A DNA stretch of 64,000 nt from Bog-159 sp963738345 (GTDB lineage Bacteria; Acidobacteriota; Terriglobia; Bryobacterales; Bryobacteraceae). The notes under the pieces are model-generated. The model ran no database searches. It was not told the DNA's origin and saw only the letters and a list, made by a program, of their open reading frames with translations. A program made the position numbers and the translations under genes. The stretch is taken from assembly GCA_963738345.1 (NCBI GenBank), contig CAVTWI010000002.1:372001-436000 (forward strand), in the 5' to 3' direction. The first letter of the stretch is position 1. Each line of letters starts with the position of its first letter. Below, in pieces: positions 44,032 through 53,321 of this stretch.

Positions 44032-44367
44032 TCACAATTCATCAACGGCGGGGTCTGGCAGGTTCGGTGTCTCGATGGCATGGCTCGTGGCGAGTACTTC
44101 AACATAGCTCTCGACGGAGAACATTGAGTTGCGCCCGTGTGGAATGTAAAGGTACGCAGCCATTCCCAGCGATAAAACTGCGGCTGCAGTTACCAGCGCC
44201 CGAGCCCAGCGGCTCAGAAAGAAGACCGAGCGCTGTCGCTCATCAATGCGCCGCCACAATTCAGGCATGAAGTTCGCCGACGCGTCACGATCCGGAGTGG
44301 CCTGACGGTAAGCCCGGAAAAGAGCGTCCAATGCTTTATTGTCGTCGCCTCGATTAGTCCAGTTCAT
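44032..44367 (-). CDS. Anti-sigma-factor-like membrane protein
   Basis: 111 residues. A cytoplasmic N-terminal part of about 50 residues (DALFRAYRQATPDRDASANFMPELWRRIDERQ) precedes one TM helix (ALVTAAAVLSLGMAAYLYI) and a short periplasmic tail. The layout matches anti-ECF sigma factors. It lies 3 bp after the sigma gene. No zinc-binding HxxxCxxC is present, so it is of the non-ZAS type. Confidence 0.8.
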   Translation of the reverse strand: MNWTNRGDDNKALDALFRAYRQATPDRDASANFMPELWRRIDERQRSVFFLSRWARALVTAAAVLSLGMAAYLYIPHGRNSMFSVESYVEVLATSHAIETPNLPDPAVDEL

Positions 44368-44370
44368 ACT

Positions 44371-44970
44371 CTACATCTCGGCTTTCGCCGTCCCTTTCGC
44401 GTCCGGCTCCGCCCCGGATTGTCCGAACGCCTTCAAAACCCGCTGCCTAGCTCGAAATAGCCTCACCTTGAGGGCATTTTCATTAACACGGTAGATCTTT
44501 TCGAGTTCCTTCAAAGACAGCCCTTCTACTTCTTTGAGCGTCAGCAAAATCCGGTCTGCCTCCGACACTGCGCTCAAAACTGCGTCTACCGATTCCGAAA
44601 TCTGCTTCTTCTGCCGGTCGTCGTAGTCGATCCGGCCCCCGGCCATGGCGTCAGCCAGCATTACCTGCTGCTCGGAAAGATCCGACATCCGCGATTCCAT
44701 ACGGCGGCGATGCTTCCGAAGATAATCATACGCTGCATTCACCGTCAAACGGTACAGCCACGGCTCAAAAACCTCGGCCGTGCGGAGCTGATCCAGCGAA
44801 AAATATAATCGCAGAAACACCTCCTGGCCCACATCTTCCACATCCTCCGGCCGCGAGATCAGGCGCGCAATGGTCCCCAGGGTCCGTTTCCGGTATGCCA
44901 GCACGATTTCGTTGAACGCTGGGGCGTCACCTGCCTGAGCGCGTTTAATGACTTCGAAATCGACTAACAT
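44371..44970 (-). CDS. ECF-type RNA polymerase sigma factor
   Basis: 199 residues. Sigma region 2 (ISRPEDVEDVGQEVFLRLYFSLDQL ... FEPWLYRLTVNAAYDYLRKHRRR) and region 4 (LSAVSEADRILLTLKEVEGLSLKELEKIYRVNENALKVRLFRARQRVLKAF). Regions 1 and 3 are absent, as in ECF factors. It heads a three-gene unit with an anti-sigma-like membrane protein and a Spy/CnrX-like sensor, the same logic as CnrH-CnrY-CnrX. It probably activates envelope-stress or metal-response genes, including its own promoter. Confidence 0.95.
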   Translation of the reverse strand: MLVDFEVIKRAQAGDAPAFNEIVLAYRKRTLGTIARLISRPEDVEDVGQEVFLRLYFSLDQLRTAEVFEPWLYRLTVNAAYDYLRKHRRRMESRMSDLSEQQVMLADAMAGGRIDYDDRQKKQISESVDAVLSAVSEADRILLTLKEVEGLSLKELEKIYRVNENALKVRLFRARQRVLKAFGQSGAEPDAKGTAKAEM

Positions 44971-45046
44971 GCGGACCCGAAGCGGCCAGCATGGAACCGC
45001 ACAGGCTTCCGAAAGTTAAGGCGTACTGGCAAATACCTAGGTTACA

Positions 45047-45062
45047 ACACCCGGCAGGGTGT
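45047..45062. terminator. Hairpin between TonB-receptor end and sigma-factor start
   Basis: ACACCC-GGCA-GGGTGT, a perfect 6-bp stem with a tetraloop. It lacks a T-run on either strand; may be a terminator for the TonB receptor or part of the sigma-operon control region. Confidence 0.35.
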
Positions 45063-45102
45063 AGTTTGACCGCCCATAAGGGACAAATTCGATCGCGGGG
45101 AG

Positions 45103-47274
45103 CTAGAAATGAAAGCGGTAGCGCACTTCGCCGTAGACCTGCCGCGGATTGATGTAATGCGTCCCGCCGAAAGTGTTGCTGGTATCGAGCAGGTAGCGGG
45201 TATTGGCGATATTTACCGCATTTGCCGATACGGTCCAGGTTTCGCCGATGCGTTTGCCGATCGACAAATCAAACGTGGAGTGTGGGGGCAAGTGCGCGGG
45301 TCCATCACCATTCAGAAAGCCTGAACCGAATTGGTAAGCGGGCGTGGCCCACATCTGCCAGGGCAGGGTAAGCGAGAGCACCGACGAGAGGGTATTGCGC
45401 TGGTCGTGATCCAGCAGGAAATAGCCTGGGTCTCCAAACTCCAGTAATCCGCCGGTGATCGGTGCAGTACCCTGCGCCATTTGGTTCGAATACGCAATCC
45501 TAAGCTGTGCGGTATGGAAAAGGCGCGGTGAACGAACACTCACCTCGGTGCCGCCGATCTTAGCGCCAAGGTCCGTGAGCGGCACGAAGATGCCCGAGTT
45601 ACCGATGGCATCGTGGTCCAGGAAATTGCGGGCGCTGGTGTGAAACCGGTCCAGATCCAGCGACCATGCGCCCAGCGGAATGGTGAGCCCGAAATCGCTC
45701 TGGATGTCGCGCTCCCCGTGCAAGGGAATAAAGCCATAACCTTGCGCTAGCGCAAATTCGAGCGCGGGCCCGGCCAAGCTATCCAAAGGCGGTGGCTGAT
45801 AGTAATAAGCATAGTAACCGTGCAGGATCCACCGCAATCGAGGGATGCGTATGGCCGCGCCCAACCGCGGATCGGCGGCGTTCTCGTTGACAAGGCCGCT
45901 ATAGTGCGTCAGCCGGTCGCCCAAGTCGAAAGTGAGCCACGAAGCCGCCTTGTATTGATCTTCGAGGAATACGGCGTTGTTGGTGGCCCAGTGACTTTCC
46001 TGCTGATTGAGGACGCCCCCGCCGGGACTGGCCGTCAGGCCGAAGAAAGTACTGTCGTGCTGCCCCCAGGATTCCAGCCCCACACGCGCGTTGTGACGGC
46101 TCTTTTGGGCCTGCAATACCGCGCGCCCGCCAACGTAAGCCGACCGGCCGTTGTCGTTCAATATGAACGGTGTGTCTAGCGGACCGCCCAGATAGTGCGC
46201 CACATTGAAGTGGAAATAGGGCGACAGGGACAAAAGCAGCCCATCGGAGAAACTGTGGGACCAGTGGAATCCGGCCAGCGCATCCCGCTCGAGATCTACG
46301 TCGCGAATACCTGCGGCCTGCTGATCCTGGTCGTTGGGAATCTGATAATGATCCTCGCGCACAGACGCGATCCATCGAATCTGGTCCTTGGAACTCACGT
46401 TGTACATCAGGGAAAGGAATCCGCCCACACCGGCGTCCTGGTCGTGGATGACTTGCGAAACTGGCGTGCCAAGTCCGAGTTGTGACCGGTTGCCATCCAC
46501 ACTCGCGTAGTAGGCGAAGCGCTGCGTGTGGCCGCCGATGTTGAACTGATCATCGGTAGAGTAGAAATTGCCTGCTGACAGAATTAGATCGGCCTGGTTA
46601 TCTCGCTCGAACCCGGATGGAGTGACTACATTGAAGAACCCGTAGGTGCGGTCGCCATACTCACTCGAGAATCCACCCCGCTCGACTTCCAATTCTTCGA
46701 CATTCTTGGGGTTGATGAGGGGCGCGACGTTTGCCGCAATGTTGGTATTCACCACGGGTATGCCGTCGAAGAACCAATTGACCTGGTGGCCGCCGCGCAT
46801 GTGAAGCATATCGTGCACCATATAGGCTCCCGGCGTGAAATTTGTGATCATCGCGAGGCTGTTGGACTGATCGGCGCCGGCCGTCTCGGCGATCTCGGCC
46901 GGCGCGACGATTGTCTGCACCGTGGAGGTCTGCGTTTTCAGTTTGCTGGCCGCGCCGTTAACTTCGATCGACTCACTCAGCGCGGCGACTTCCAGTTGCA
47001 GGTGCATGATCGGCGACTTAACGGCGCTGACCGCCACCGTTCGCCGCAGCGTTTCGAATCCTTGGGCAGACACCATAGCTGGATAACGCCCCTCTGGGAC
47101 GTTATCCAGATGGAACTCGCCGTTGGCATCGCAACGCACAGATTGCTTGCCAATGGTCACTTCTGCCCCGGGAATCGGACGGTGCTGCGGATCGTGGACT
47201 ACGCCATGCACCGTTCCCGTGACGGCATACGCAGTTAGACAAGATAAGGCAAAGAACAGTATTAGTGCTTTCAT
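45103..47274 (-). CDS. TonB-dependent outer-membrane receptor with carboxypeptidase-regulatory-like N-terminus
   Basis: 723 residues. Signal peptide, then a CarboxypepD_reg-like domain (GTVHGVVHDPQHRPIPGAEVTIGKQSVRC ... GEFHLDNVPEGRYPAMVSAQGFETLRR), a plug domain (LAMITNFTPGAYMVHDMLHMRGGHQVNWFFDGIPV ... NVEELEVERGGFSSEYGDRTYGFFNVVT) and a beta barrel ending in VYGEVRYRFHF with the C-terminal Phe. Shorter than Oar proteins (about 1000 residues). Transports an unknown large ligand. It is 71 bp after the small Cys/His protein gene, which may be its partner. Confidence 0.92.
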   Translation of the reverse strand: MKALILFFALSCLTAYAVTGTVHGVVHDPQHRPIPGAEVTIGKQSVRCDANGEFHLDNVPEGRYPAMVSAQGFETLRRTVAVSAVKSPIMHLQLEVAALSESIEVNGAASKLKTQTSTVQTIVAPAEIAETAGADQSNSLAMITNFTPGAYMVHDMLHMRGGHQVNWFFDGIPVVNTNIAANVAPLINPKNVEELEVERGGFSSEYGDRTYGFFNVVTPSGFERDNQADLILSAGNFYSTDDQFNIGGHTQRFAYYASVDGNRSQLGLGTPVSQVIHDQDAGVGGFLSLMYNVSSKDQIRWIASVREDHYQIPNDQDQQAAGIRDVDLERDALAGFHWSHSFSDGLLLSLSPYFHFNVAHYLGGPLDTPFILNDNGRSAYVGGRAVLQAQKSRHNARVGLESWGQHDSTFFGLTASPGGGVLNQQESHWATNNAVFLEDQYKAASWLTFDLGDRLTHYSGLVNENAADPRLGAAIRIPRLRWILHGYYAYYYQPPPLDSLAGPALEFALAQGYGFIPLHGERDIQSDFGLTIPLGAWSLDLDRFHTSARNFLDHDAIGNSGIFVPLTDLGAKIGGTEVSVRSPRLFHTAQLRIAYSNQMAQGTAPITGGLLEFGDPGYFLLDHDQRNTLSSVLSLTLPWQMWATPAYQFGSGFLNGDGPAHLPPHSTFDLSIGKRIGETWTVSANAVNIANTRYLLDTSNTFGGTHYINPRQVYGEVRYRFHF

Positions 47275-47345
47275 TTTCCCCCTCGTGGTAAGTAGTTACG
47301 AAATGGTCTGGTTTAGCAGGACTAGAAGCCTGCGCTACGACATGT

Positions 47346-47726
47346 CTACGACAATCTTAGAGGGGGACCACGCTTGAGATGCGCGGTATGGAGCGTTTTG
47401 AGAGAAGAGACTTGCAATAAGGGCAAAGGAAAGATGCAGCGAGCCGGCGCGATTCCAGCCGGGTTGCTCGTTGTCAGCACGGCGGGTGCTACATCGGGGA
47501 TAATGGCGCCGCACGACGGAAAAAAAGGGCACCTCGCGTGCGACGCGACCACGGATATTCCGGATGACGGTGCATCCTTAGCGTCACCTGCCATTGCGCC
47601 GCAATGGTGCGAACCGTCCCGGCGGCAACATGAGGGGAGATTCGATTGCGAATCCACCGACACCGCGGGCGCGATCAAGGAATACCCTAGAATACAGACC
47701 AGCAAAAGTGCCGGAACGCGCCGCAT
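47346..47726 (-). CDS. Small secreted protein with CCRRDGSHHC motif
   Basis: 126 residues. Signal peptide (ALLLVCILGYSLIAPAVS), then a compact Cys/His cluster, LPSCCRRDGSHHC, followed by CPFFPSC; five Cys and two His could hold a metal. The C-terminal part is hydrophobic (ARCIFPLPLLQVSS). I recall similar 'CCRRxGxHHC' proteins in acidobacteria, but no function is known. It is directly upstream of the TonB receptor in the same direction, with no terminator between them. Confidence 0.7.
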   Translation of the reverse strand: MRRVPALLLVCILGYSLIAPAVSVDSQSNLPSCCRRDGSHHCGAMAGDAKDAPSSGISVVASHARCPFFPSCGAIIPDVAPAVLTTSNPAGIAPARCIFPLPLLQVSSLKTLHTAHLKRGPPLRLS

Positions 47727-47826
47727 CGCTCTATCCTACCGGCTTTGGGGGACGCATTGCAATGGACGGGTCGAACCTGGTAGCGCGGCGCAGTGCGTCA
47801 GCATCCATCCGCCGCAGCGGAGGCAG

Positions 47827-48699
47827 TTAATTGCGAGGGGTGGTGTCTTTGGGGGTCGCCAGATAACCGGTGATTTGGTCCTTGCCCACTTCGTTTACGA
47901 CCAGTTCATAGGGCTGCTTGGCCTTGGCCACGTAAAATTGCAAAGGTTCGTTGATGCCCTTGTCTTTCTTTTCGACGTTCTTGTCGTCAGCCATCACGGA
48001 AACCGTGAACCGGTTCTTCTTTTTGTCGACGCCCTTCAAGGTTAAAGTAATATCGCCAACCCGCTTGCCCTTCTTGTCCTTCTTCGTCAACGTGAACTGG
48101 AAATAATTGCGTTCGCCAAGTCGCTTCAATGCATCCAGTTCTTTACCGTTCGTGGCCACGTAGCCGCTGGTCACGCCGAGGTCGCCTTGCACCTTGGTCA
48201 GATTGGCGACTGTCTTTTCCAGTTCGGCTTTGGTGGATCCCAGATCGGCCTTCACGGTGGTGACATCGCCGCTCACTTCACCAATCTTGGCGTTGGCGTT
48301 ACTGGTCTCTTTTTGGACGTCGGTGATTTGGGACTGTACCTGGGCCTGCTGTTTCGCCTGCGCTTCGGTCAGTTGTTTAGCCAACTGGTCCGCATGCGCC
48401 TGGGCCTCCTGCTTGGCATGGCCGGCGGCTTGGTTCGCCTGCTGGCGCGCGGTTTCCAACTCTTCCTTTAACGTATCCAGGCTGCGGCGGTGAGAAGCAG
48501 TGGTCGCCGAACTGGCTTCCTTCAGCGCGGCTATTTCGGACAACATGGCTTGGCTGATCTGGCGGTCTTCGTTCCGGGTTGTCTCCACGCGATACCAAAG
48601 ACCGATGTTGGAGGCCAGTAGGGCAATTAAGCCGCCGGCGACTAGCGCTGTTTTGGTGCCCGATCCACTGGGCGGGGGGGTATACGTCGGGCTGCTCAC
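47827..48699 (-). CDS. Membrane-anchored coiled-coil protein with C-terminal beta domain
   Basis: 290 residues from a GTG. A Pro/Gly-rich N-tail, one TM helix (ALVAGGLIALLASNIGLWY), a long coiled coil of residues 50-165 with heptads rich in Ala, Gln and Lys (QAGHAKQEAQAHADQLAKQL, ADLGSTKAELEKTVANLTKVQ), and then a beta-rich C-domain (NYFQFTLTKKDKKGKRVGDITLTLKGVD). No known family. It may be a scaffold between the membrane and a cytoplasmic or periplasmic partner. Stands alone. Confidence 0.78.
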   Translation of the reverse strand: MSSPTYTPPPSGSGTKTALVAGGLIALLASNIGLWYRVETTRNEDRQISQAMLSEIAALKEASSATTASHRRSLDTLKEELETARQQANQAAGHAKQEAQAHADQLAKQLTEAQAKQQAQVQSQITDVQKETSNANAKIGEVSGDVTTVKADLGSTKAELEKTVANLTKVQGDLGVTSGYVATNGKELDALKRLGERNYFQFTLTKKDKKGKRVGDITLTLKGVDKKKNRFTVSVMADDKNVEKKDKGINEPLQFYVAKAKQPYELVVNEVGKDQITGYLATPKDTTPRN

Positions 48700-48759
48700 T
48701 TAATTGATGCTCCTTAGCAATGGTGGAAATCTCCTCATTATAGACTGTTACGGAACGGT

Positions 48760-50170
48760 TTACGTTTCAGCGGCCAAGGTAAAACTCTGTCCTGGGGCGG
48801 GTGCCACTACGTCAATTCCGTGCTGCGCCCGTATGACGCCCGCTAGGGCTTGGGCCTGGGCCGGCTCCCCATGCACCAGGAAGATCTTTTTCAAATGCGA
48901 CGTCAGCGGTTTTAACCACTGCATCAACTCGCCTTGATCGGCATGGCCGCTGAGTTCGTCGAGGCTGGAAATCTCCGCCCGGACCGTCAGCGGTTCCCCG
49001 AAAACCCGCACTTCGCGCATCTTTTCCACGAGCTTGCGGCCCAGGGTTTCCTGAGCCTGAAATCCGGTAATCAAAACCGTGTTGCGCGGATCTTCTAAAT
49101 TGTTGCGCAGATGGTGCAGGATGCGGCCCTGCTCGCACATACCGGAAGCGGAGATCACCACGAAAGGCCCATGCAGGTCGTTCAGCTTTTTTGATTCGCT
49201 GGCTTCTCGAATATACTGCAGACGGCTGAACCCGAAGGGATCTTCTCCGTCCAGCAGATACTGGCGCGTCTCCGCGTTGAAGCATTCCGGGTGTTTACGA
49301 AATACCTCGGTCACGTTCACCGCTAGCGGACTGTCCACGAATATAGGAATGCTCGGGATCTGGCCGGCATTCGCCAGTTCGTGGAGCAGCAGCACCAGTT
49401 GCTGTGTGCGGCCGACTGCAAAGGCCGGCACGATAATGCGTCCGCCGCGCGCGCAGGTCCGGTTCACGACATCGCGCAGTTTGCCAGCCACGTGGGTGGC
49501 GCTCTTGTGGAACCTGCCACCGTACGTGCTCTCGAGGATCAGGTAGTCCACCGGCGGCAAAGTCTCCGGCGGACGCGTGATCGGCAGATTCAGGCCGGCC
49601 GACGTCTCCCGAGTAGGCGAGGCGTATCCTGCCACCGCCATTCCGATAGTTCAAGATCAAGGCTGAGGATCCCAGGATGTGCCCCGCGTCGTAGCACTCG
49701 TAGCTCAAGTGTACGTCGAGGCTTTTCGGCGTGCAGTAGCCCACCGGCTGAAACAGTGGCAGGGTACGCTCGGCATCCGCCATGGTGAACAGAGGCACTA
49801 CCGGTTCTTGCCCGGTTTGGCGGCGCTCCGCGCGTTTGTTCAGGAATTCGGCGTCTTTCTCCTGGATATGCGCAGTATCGCGGAGCATGGCATCGCAGAG
49901 ATCGATGGTCGCCGGCGTGGCGAAGATGGGACCATTGAAGCCGTGCTTTACCAGGGTCGGCAGGTTTCCGCTATGGTCGATGTGCGCGTGCGAGAGCACC
50001 ACGGACGCCACGCTGGTGGCATCCACGGGCAGGTGCCGGTTCTTGCGGTCGGCATCTTTGCGCCGCCCTTGCGCCAAGCCGCAATCGAGCAGGTAGCGCT
50101 TGCCGTCTACATCCAACTGGTGCAGGGAACCGGTGACTTCGCCTGCCGCACCCCAAAAGGTCAGTTTCAT
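48760..50170 (-). CDS. MBL-fold/beta-CASP RNA metallohydrolase (one frameshift)
   Basis: The N-terminal frame starts MKLTFWGAAGEVTGSLHQLDVDGKRYLLDCGL and holds the zinc motif SHAHIDHSG and an AGHILGS; it slips near 49596 at GGCCGGCC and continues in another frame with LILESTYGG, RGGRIIVPAFAVGRTQQL, SASGMCEQGRILHH and LSGHADQGEL up to the C-terminal LVHGEP motif. Reassembled length is about 470 residues, the normal size of the bacterial CPSF/RNase J-like YSH1 relatives. It should cleave or trim RNA. Its ATG overlaps the dcd stop by four bases. Confidence 0.88.
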
Positions 50171-50740
50171 TTGGGAGCTTCGGAGCCAAGTCTGCTTGCC
50201 AGCGGATGCAATTGGCCCGAATACTTATTGCCCGGTTTCTTGCCGTAAGGGACCGATGAAGGCGAGGAAAGCTGTTCAAAGGTAAACGAGCAGATGCGCA
50301 TGCCGGGATAGAGCGCCACGGCCATGCGGCTGAGATTGCTCAGTTCGAGCGTGGCTTTGCCGCTCCAGCCGGGATCGAACAGGCCGGCGGTGCCGTGGAC
50401 AATGATGCCGATGCGGCCCAGGCTGGAGCGGCCTTCCAGGCGGCCGAGCACTTCGGCATCCAGTTCGAGCGATTCCAGCGTCACGGCCAGCACGAAATCA
50501 CGTGGCTGCAGCACGAACGGCTCATCCGGCCGCGACTTCGATGGTGCGCATGATGTGCTGGAGGCTGGCACGATCGCGCAGGTCGATGTAAGGGTGGCGG
50601 CTGTATTCGAAGACGTTAAACTCACTGCCCAGCCGGAAATCCACCGAGCAACTGCCGAACTGCTCGGGCGGCAATTCGGGTGCAATCTTGATCTTTCCAG
50701 CTTCGATGTAGCGCTTGATGTCTACATCCGATAGAACCAT
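50167..50740 (-). CDS. dcd: dCTP deaminase (one frameshift)
   Basis: Starts MVLSDVDIKRYIEAGKIKI (ATG 50740, GGAGG upstream) and reaches MRTIEVAA, where a one-base slip near 50528 must be corrected to continue EPFVLQPRDFVLAVTLESLELDAEVLGRLEGRSSLGRIGIIVHGTAGLFDPGWSGKATLELSN, the conserved catalytic block (split here into known segments). About 190 residues, as expected. Catalyses dCTP to dUTP plus ammonia, feeding dTMP synthesis. The stop overlaps the beta-CASP gene start (ATGA), so a nucleotide enzyme and an RNA nuclease are co-translated. Confidence 0.9.
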
Positions 50741-50790
50741 GCGAGCCTCCGGATAGGCCATCGTAGCGCAGTTCCTGTAGAAACGCGGCA

Positions 50791-50818
50791 GGGGGGCAGT
50801 GCCGTCGCGCAGCCCCCC
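50791..50818 (-). terminator. GC hairpin after the YVTN gene
   Basis: GGGGGGC and GCCCCCC pair with an inner TGC/GCA helix, 19-46 bases beyond the stop at 50837 on the minus strand. No T-run. Confidence 0.45.
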
Positions 50819-50836
50819 GCCGAATCGGAAGGAGGC

Positions 50837-51802
50837 TTAGTGGGACAACACTACGGAGAACGGGTAAACCCCGATATGAGGGATGCTCAATTTCAAAGTG
50901 TTATTGGATGTGTTGATTTCCGTAAGCGTGTAGCCGTACGCACTGGTAGCGTAGGCGATAGTGCCGTCGGAGGACACCGCGACGGAGGTGGGAAGCAGGC
51001 CCACAGCCACAGTTGCGTTGATCGTGTAGCTGGAAGTGCTGACCGCCGCCACGGACGAAGAATTTCCGTTCGTGACGTACAGTTCGCTCCCCGAAGGCGT
51101 AAGGGCTGCGGAATTTGGAGCGGAGAAGCCGGTGATCGTTTTTAAAATGCTGCCGCTCGATAGGCTATGCTCGCTGACAGTATTGGCATACTGATTGGTC
51201 ACGAAAACGACGCTTCCGTTGGTGCCCATCGCCATGCCGTTGGGCCCTGAACCGGTGGTCCAGGTTGTGGTGACTGTGTTGGAGGCTGTGCTGATGACCG
51301 AGATATTGTTCGAAAGCAGGTTGGAGACTAAGACTTTGGTGCCGTCCAAGGTCGCCGCCAAGGCTACTGGCTTCGAGCCTACCGCTATTGTGCCGACCAC
51401 CGTGTTGGTGGCGGTGTTGATCACCGACACGTTGTTGGAACCTTGGTTGGCAACATACGCCCATGCGCCGTTGGGGGTGACGGCGATCTGTACTGGGGAG
51501 GTGCCGACCGAAATTGTGGCCACTACGCTATTCGAGGCGGTGCTGATAACCGCTACGGCATTCTTAGTTTGTTCGGCAACGTAGAGGTAGGAGCCGTTTG
51601 GACTGAGGGCTAAGCCTGTAAGCCCGGCGCCGCTAATCGAAATATTCGCGCTGATGGTGTTCGTCGCCCGGTTCAGCACCGTAATGTTGTTCCCCATCTC
51701 GTTCGACACATAGGCGTAGGGCTGTCCGTAGAGGGCCAGAGCGGTGACCGTAAGGGCGAAACCCTGGAAGCAAAGCACACGTATGTAATTATGCACGCGC
51801 AT
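50837..51802 (-). CDS. Secreted YVTN-type beta-propeller protein
   Basis: 321 residues from the ATG at 51802 with a signal peptide (VLCFQGFALTVTALALYG). Seven repeats of about 42 residues follow the pattern AYVSNEMGNNITVLNRATNTISANISISG / LALSPNGSYLYVAE, the YVTN (surface-layer-like) propeller. No enzymatic residues are evident. Probably extracytoplasmic binding. Lies upstream of a long non-coding region on the other side. Confidence 0.9.
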   Translation of the reverse strand: MRVHNYIRVLCFQGFALTVTALALYGQPYAYVSNEMGNNITVLNRATNTISANISISGAGLTGLALSPNGSYLYVAEQTKNAVAVISTASNSVVATISVGTSPVQIAVTPNGAWAYVANQGSNNVSVINTATNTVVGTIAVGSKPVALAATLDGTKVLVSNLLSNNISVISTASNTVTTTWTTGSGPNGMAMGTNGSVVFVTNQYANTVSEHSLSSGSILKTITGFSAPNSAALTPSGSELYVTNGNSSSVAAVSTSSYTINATVAVGLLPTSVAVSSDGTIAYATSAYGYTLTEINTSNNTLKLSIPHIGVYPFSVVLSH

Positions 51803-52563
51803 TGATAATTTCTCCGTTGTTGTAAGCGAACACAGCCCTATCGCCGGCTGCCAAGCGTAGACAATGCGGCTCAAGGAACCAGCCCGACCAGCCGTTCCTT
51901 CAACCGCATGGCGATGCCAGTCAGCTCGTATGAGGGAACTCGTGGTTGTGCGGCGGATCGATTGCGGGCCGCCATCCCGTCGATCCTGAAGTAGTGCTTC
52001 AGACGGCAGCTAGGAACTGGATAATGAGCAGCTTGTATCAATACGAACGCTGCACCGATGCATAGCTTATCGGCTGTCCTAACGCAACGACTAGATTGAA
52101 ATTGGTTAGTTTTGCTAACCAGCGATAGGAAACCGGTTACTATTGTTTTTAAATTGAGCGGGGCTCTTGCACGTCTGATTCCGAAGCTTTCGTACTGAAA
52201 ACAAAGACTTTTCTATTCCGGTAGGGTATTATTTACGCAAAAGAAACGAGTAAAAAATACCCGGCAGCCGGTTACCGTGTAAATGATACCCTGCCGTCGC
52301 AAATAGGGTGATGCCCTGATAACCTGAGGCTAAACCGCGAGTTCCAAGGAGTATATACCCAGGAGTCGCCGCCTTGTTCGCGATTTGTTCGCCGCAGCCA
52401 TTGTATTCCTCCAGACGTTATTCTCCGATTTTGTCTCTTTCATCACTTCGCTCGTTTCTGATCTGTACGCTTTGATATCAAATGACCGTTCCCAGCCTTG
52501 CATGAAAAATCAAACTGTCGCAAACTGCTATCAGTAATGCCATTTCGGAGGAGGCTTACAAGG
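51803..52563. other. Long intergenic leader region rich in inverted repeats
   Basis: Nothing in the 760 bp looks like a gene. Structures seen: TGGTTAG/CTAACCA (52103-52121); palindrome AACCGGTT (52131-52138); a 13-bp stem with one mismatch (52224-52236 with 52250-52262); CGGCAG/CTGCCG (52262-52267 with 52291-52296), enclosing GGT/ACC and GTA/TAC; and two competing pairings of AGGG (52305-52308) with ACCCT (52288-52292) or CCCT (52314-52317). AT-richer than its surroundings. Most likely a long structured 5' leader of the PEP-CTERM gene. Confidence 0.5.
52224..52262 (+). promoter_or_regulatory. Long hairpin in the PEP-CTERM leader
   Basis: GGGTATTATTTAC and GTAAAAAATACCC form 12 of 13 pairs around a 13-base loop. 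It is not followed by a T-run, so it is more likely regulatory than a terminator. Confidence 0.45.
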
Positions 52564-53292
52564 ATGAAGACACTTACAGGGAATCTATTCAGGAAGTTAT
52601 CGCCGGTAGCGACAGTAGTGGCCATCGGGTTACTCGGTTTGTCGGCGGCTACAGCAGGGACGGTCGACACGTGCGCAGCCCTATCGGGTGGCCCAGCGCC
52701 GGGAAATACGGTGTTTCCGATCGATTGCACCGGACAGACTCCGGGAACGTTGGAGGCGTGGATGAGTTCATCATTCACTTACACCACAACTTCCGGAACT
52801 AACACCGGATTTATTTACTCTGCCGTATATAATGATGGCGGAACACTTGATTTCTACTATCAGGTAGTCAACAATGCGAGTTCGGCAACTGCTCTCGCCC
52901 GCCTGACTGCAACTGACTTTGCCGGCTATACAACGAATGCCGCGTATCGGACTGACGGTAGCACTCTAACGGGCACGGGCTTCGTAAATGGCTCCGTGGC
53001 TCCGCAGACAGCCGACAGCAACGTAGACGGCAGCGTAATCGGATTCAGCTTCTATCCGCCCAGCGCGCCCCCCACGGAAATCGCTCCCGGCACGCAGTCC
53101 TATGTGCTGATCATCAGCACAGATGCGACGAACTGGACGGCGGGTAACGCTTCCATTATCGACGGCGGTACGGACACGGTAGCCGCGTTTCAGCCGGCCG
53201 CCGCTGCGGGAACTCCGGAACCGGCTTCCCTTGGGTTGTTGGGGCTGGGATTGATCGGTTTGGCTGGCGTACGCCGGCGCCTCCGCAGCTAA
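52564..53292 (+). CDS. PEP-CTERM sorting-signal protein
   Basis: 242 residues from the ATG at 52564. Signal peptide (SPVATVVAIGLLGLSAATAG), a beta-rich Ser/Thr/Gly/Asn-rich domain with one likely disulfide (TCAALSG ... IDCTG), and a textbook C-terminal PEP-CTERM signal: TPEPASLGLLGLGLIGLAG, then RRRLRS. Exosortase cleaves at this signal and moves the protein to the exopolysaccharide matrix. No exosortase is encoded in the window. A GGAGGAGG lies 13 bases upstream. A GCAA-tetraloop terminator follows. Confidence 0.93.
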   Translation: MKTLTGNLFRKLSPVATVVAIGLLGLSAATAGTVDTCAALSGGPAPGNTVFPIDCTGQTPGTLEAWMSSSFTYTTTSGTNTGFIYSAVYNDGGTLDFYYQVVNNASSATALARLTATDFAGYTTNAAYRTDGSTLTGTGFVNGSVAPQTADSNVDGSVIGFSFYPPSAPPTEIAPGTQSYVLIISTDATNWTAGNASIIDGGTDTVAAFQPAAAAGTPEPASLGLLGLGLIGLAGVRRRLRS

Positions 53293-53321
53293 CAGGTACC
53301 ACCGAATCCAGGCATTATTGG

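Noticed and set aside
52224..52350. Canonical c-di-GMP-I riboswitch
   Set aside because: Motifs similar to parts of the aptamer occur but in the wrong order and without the GCAAACC loop; not callable.
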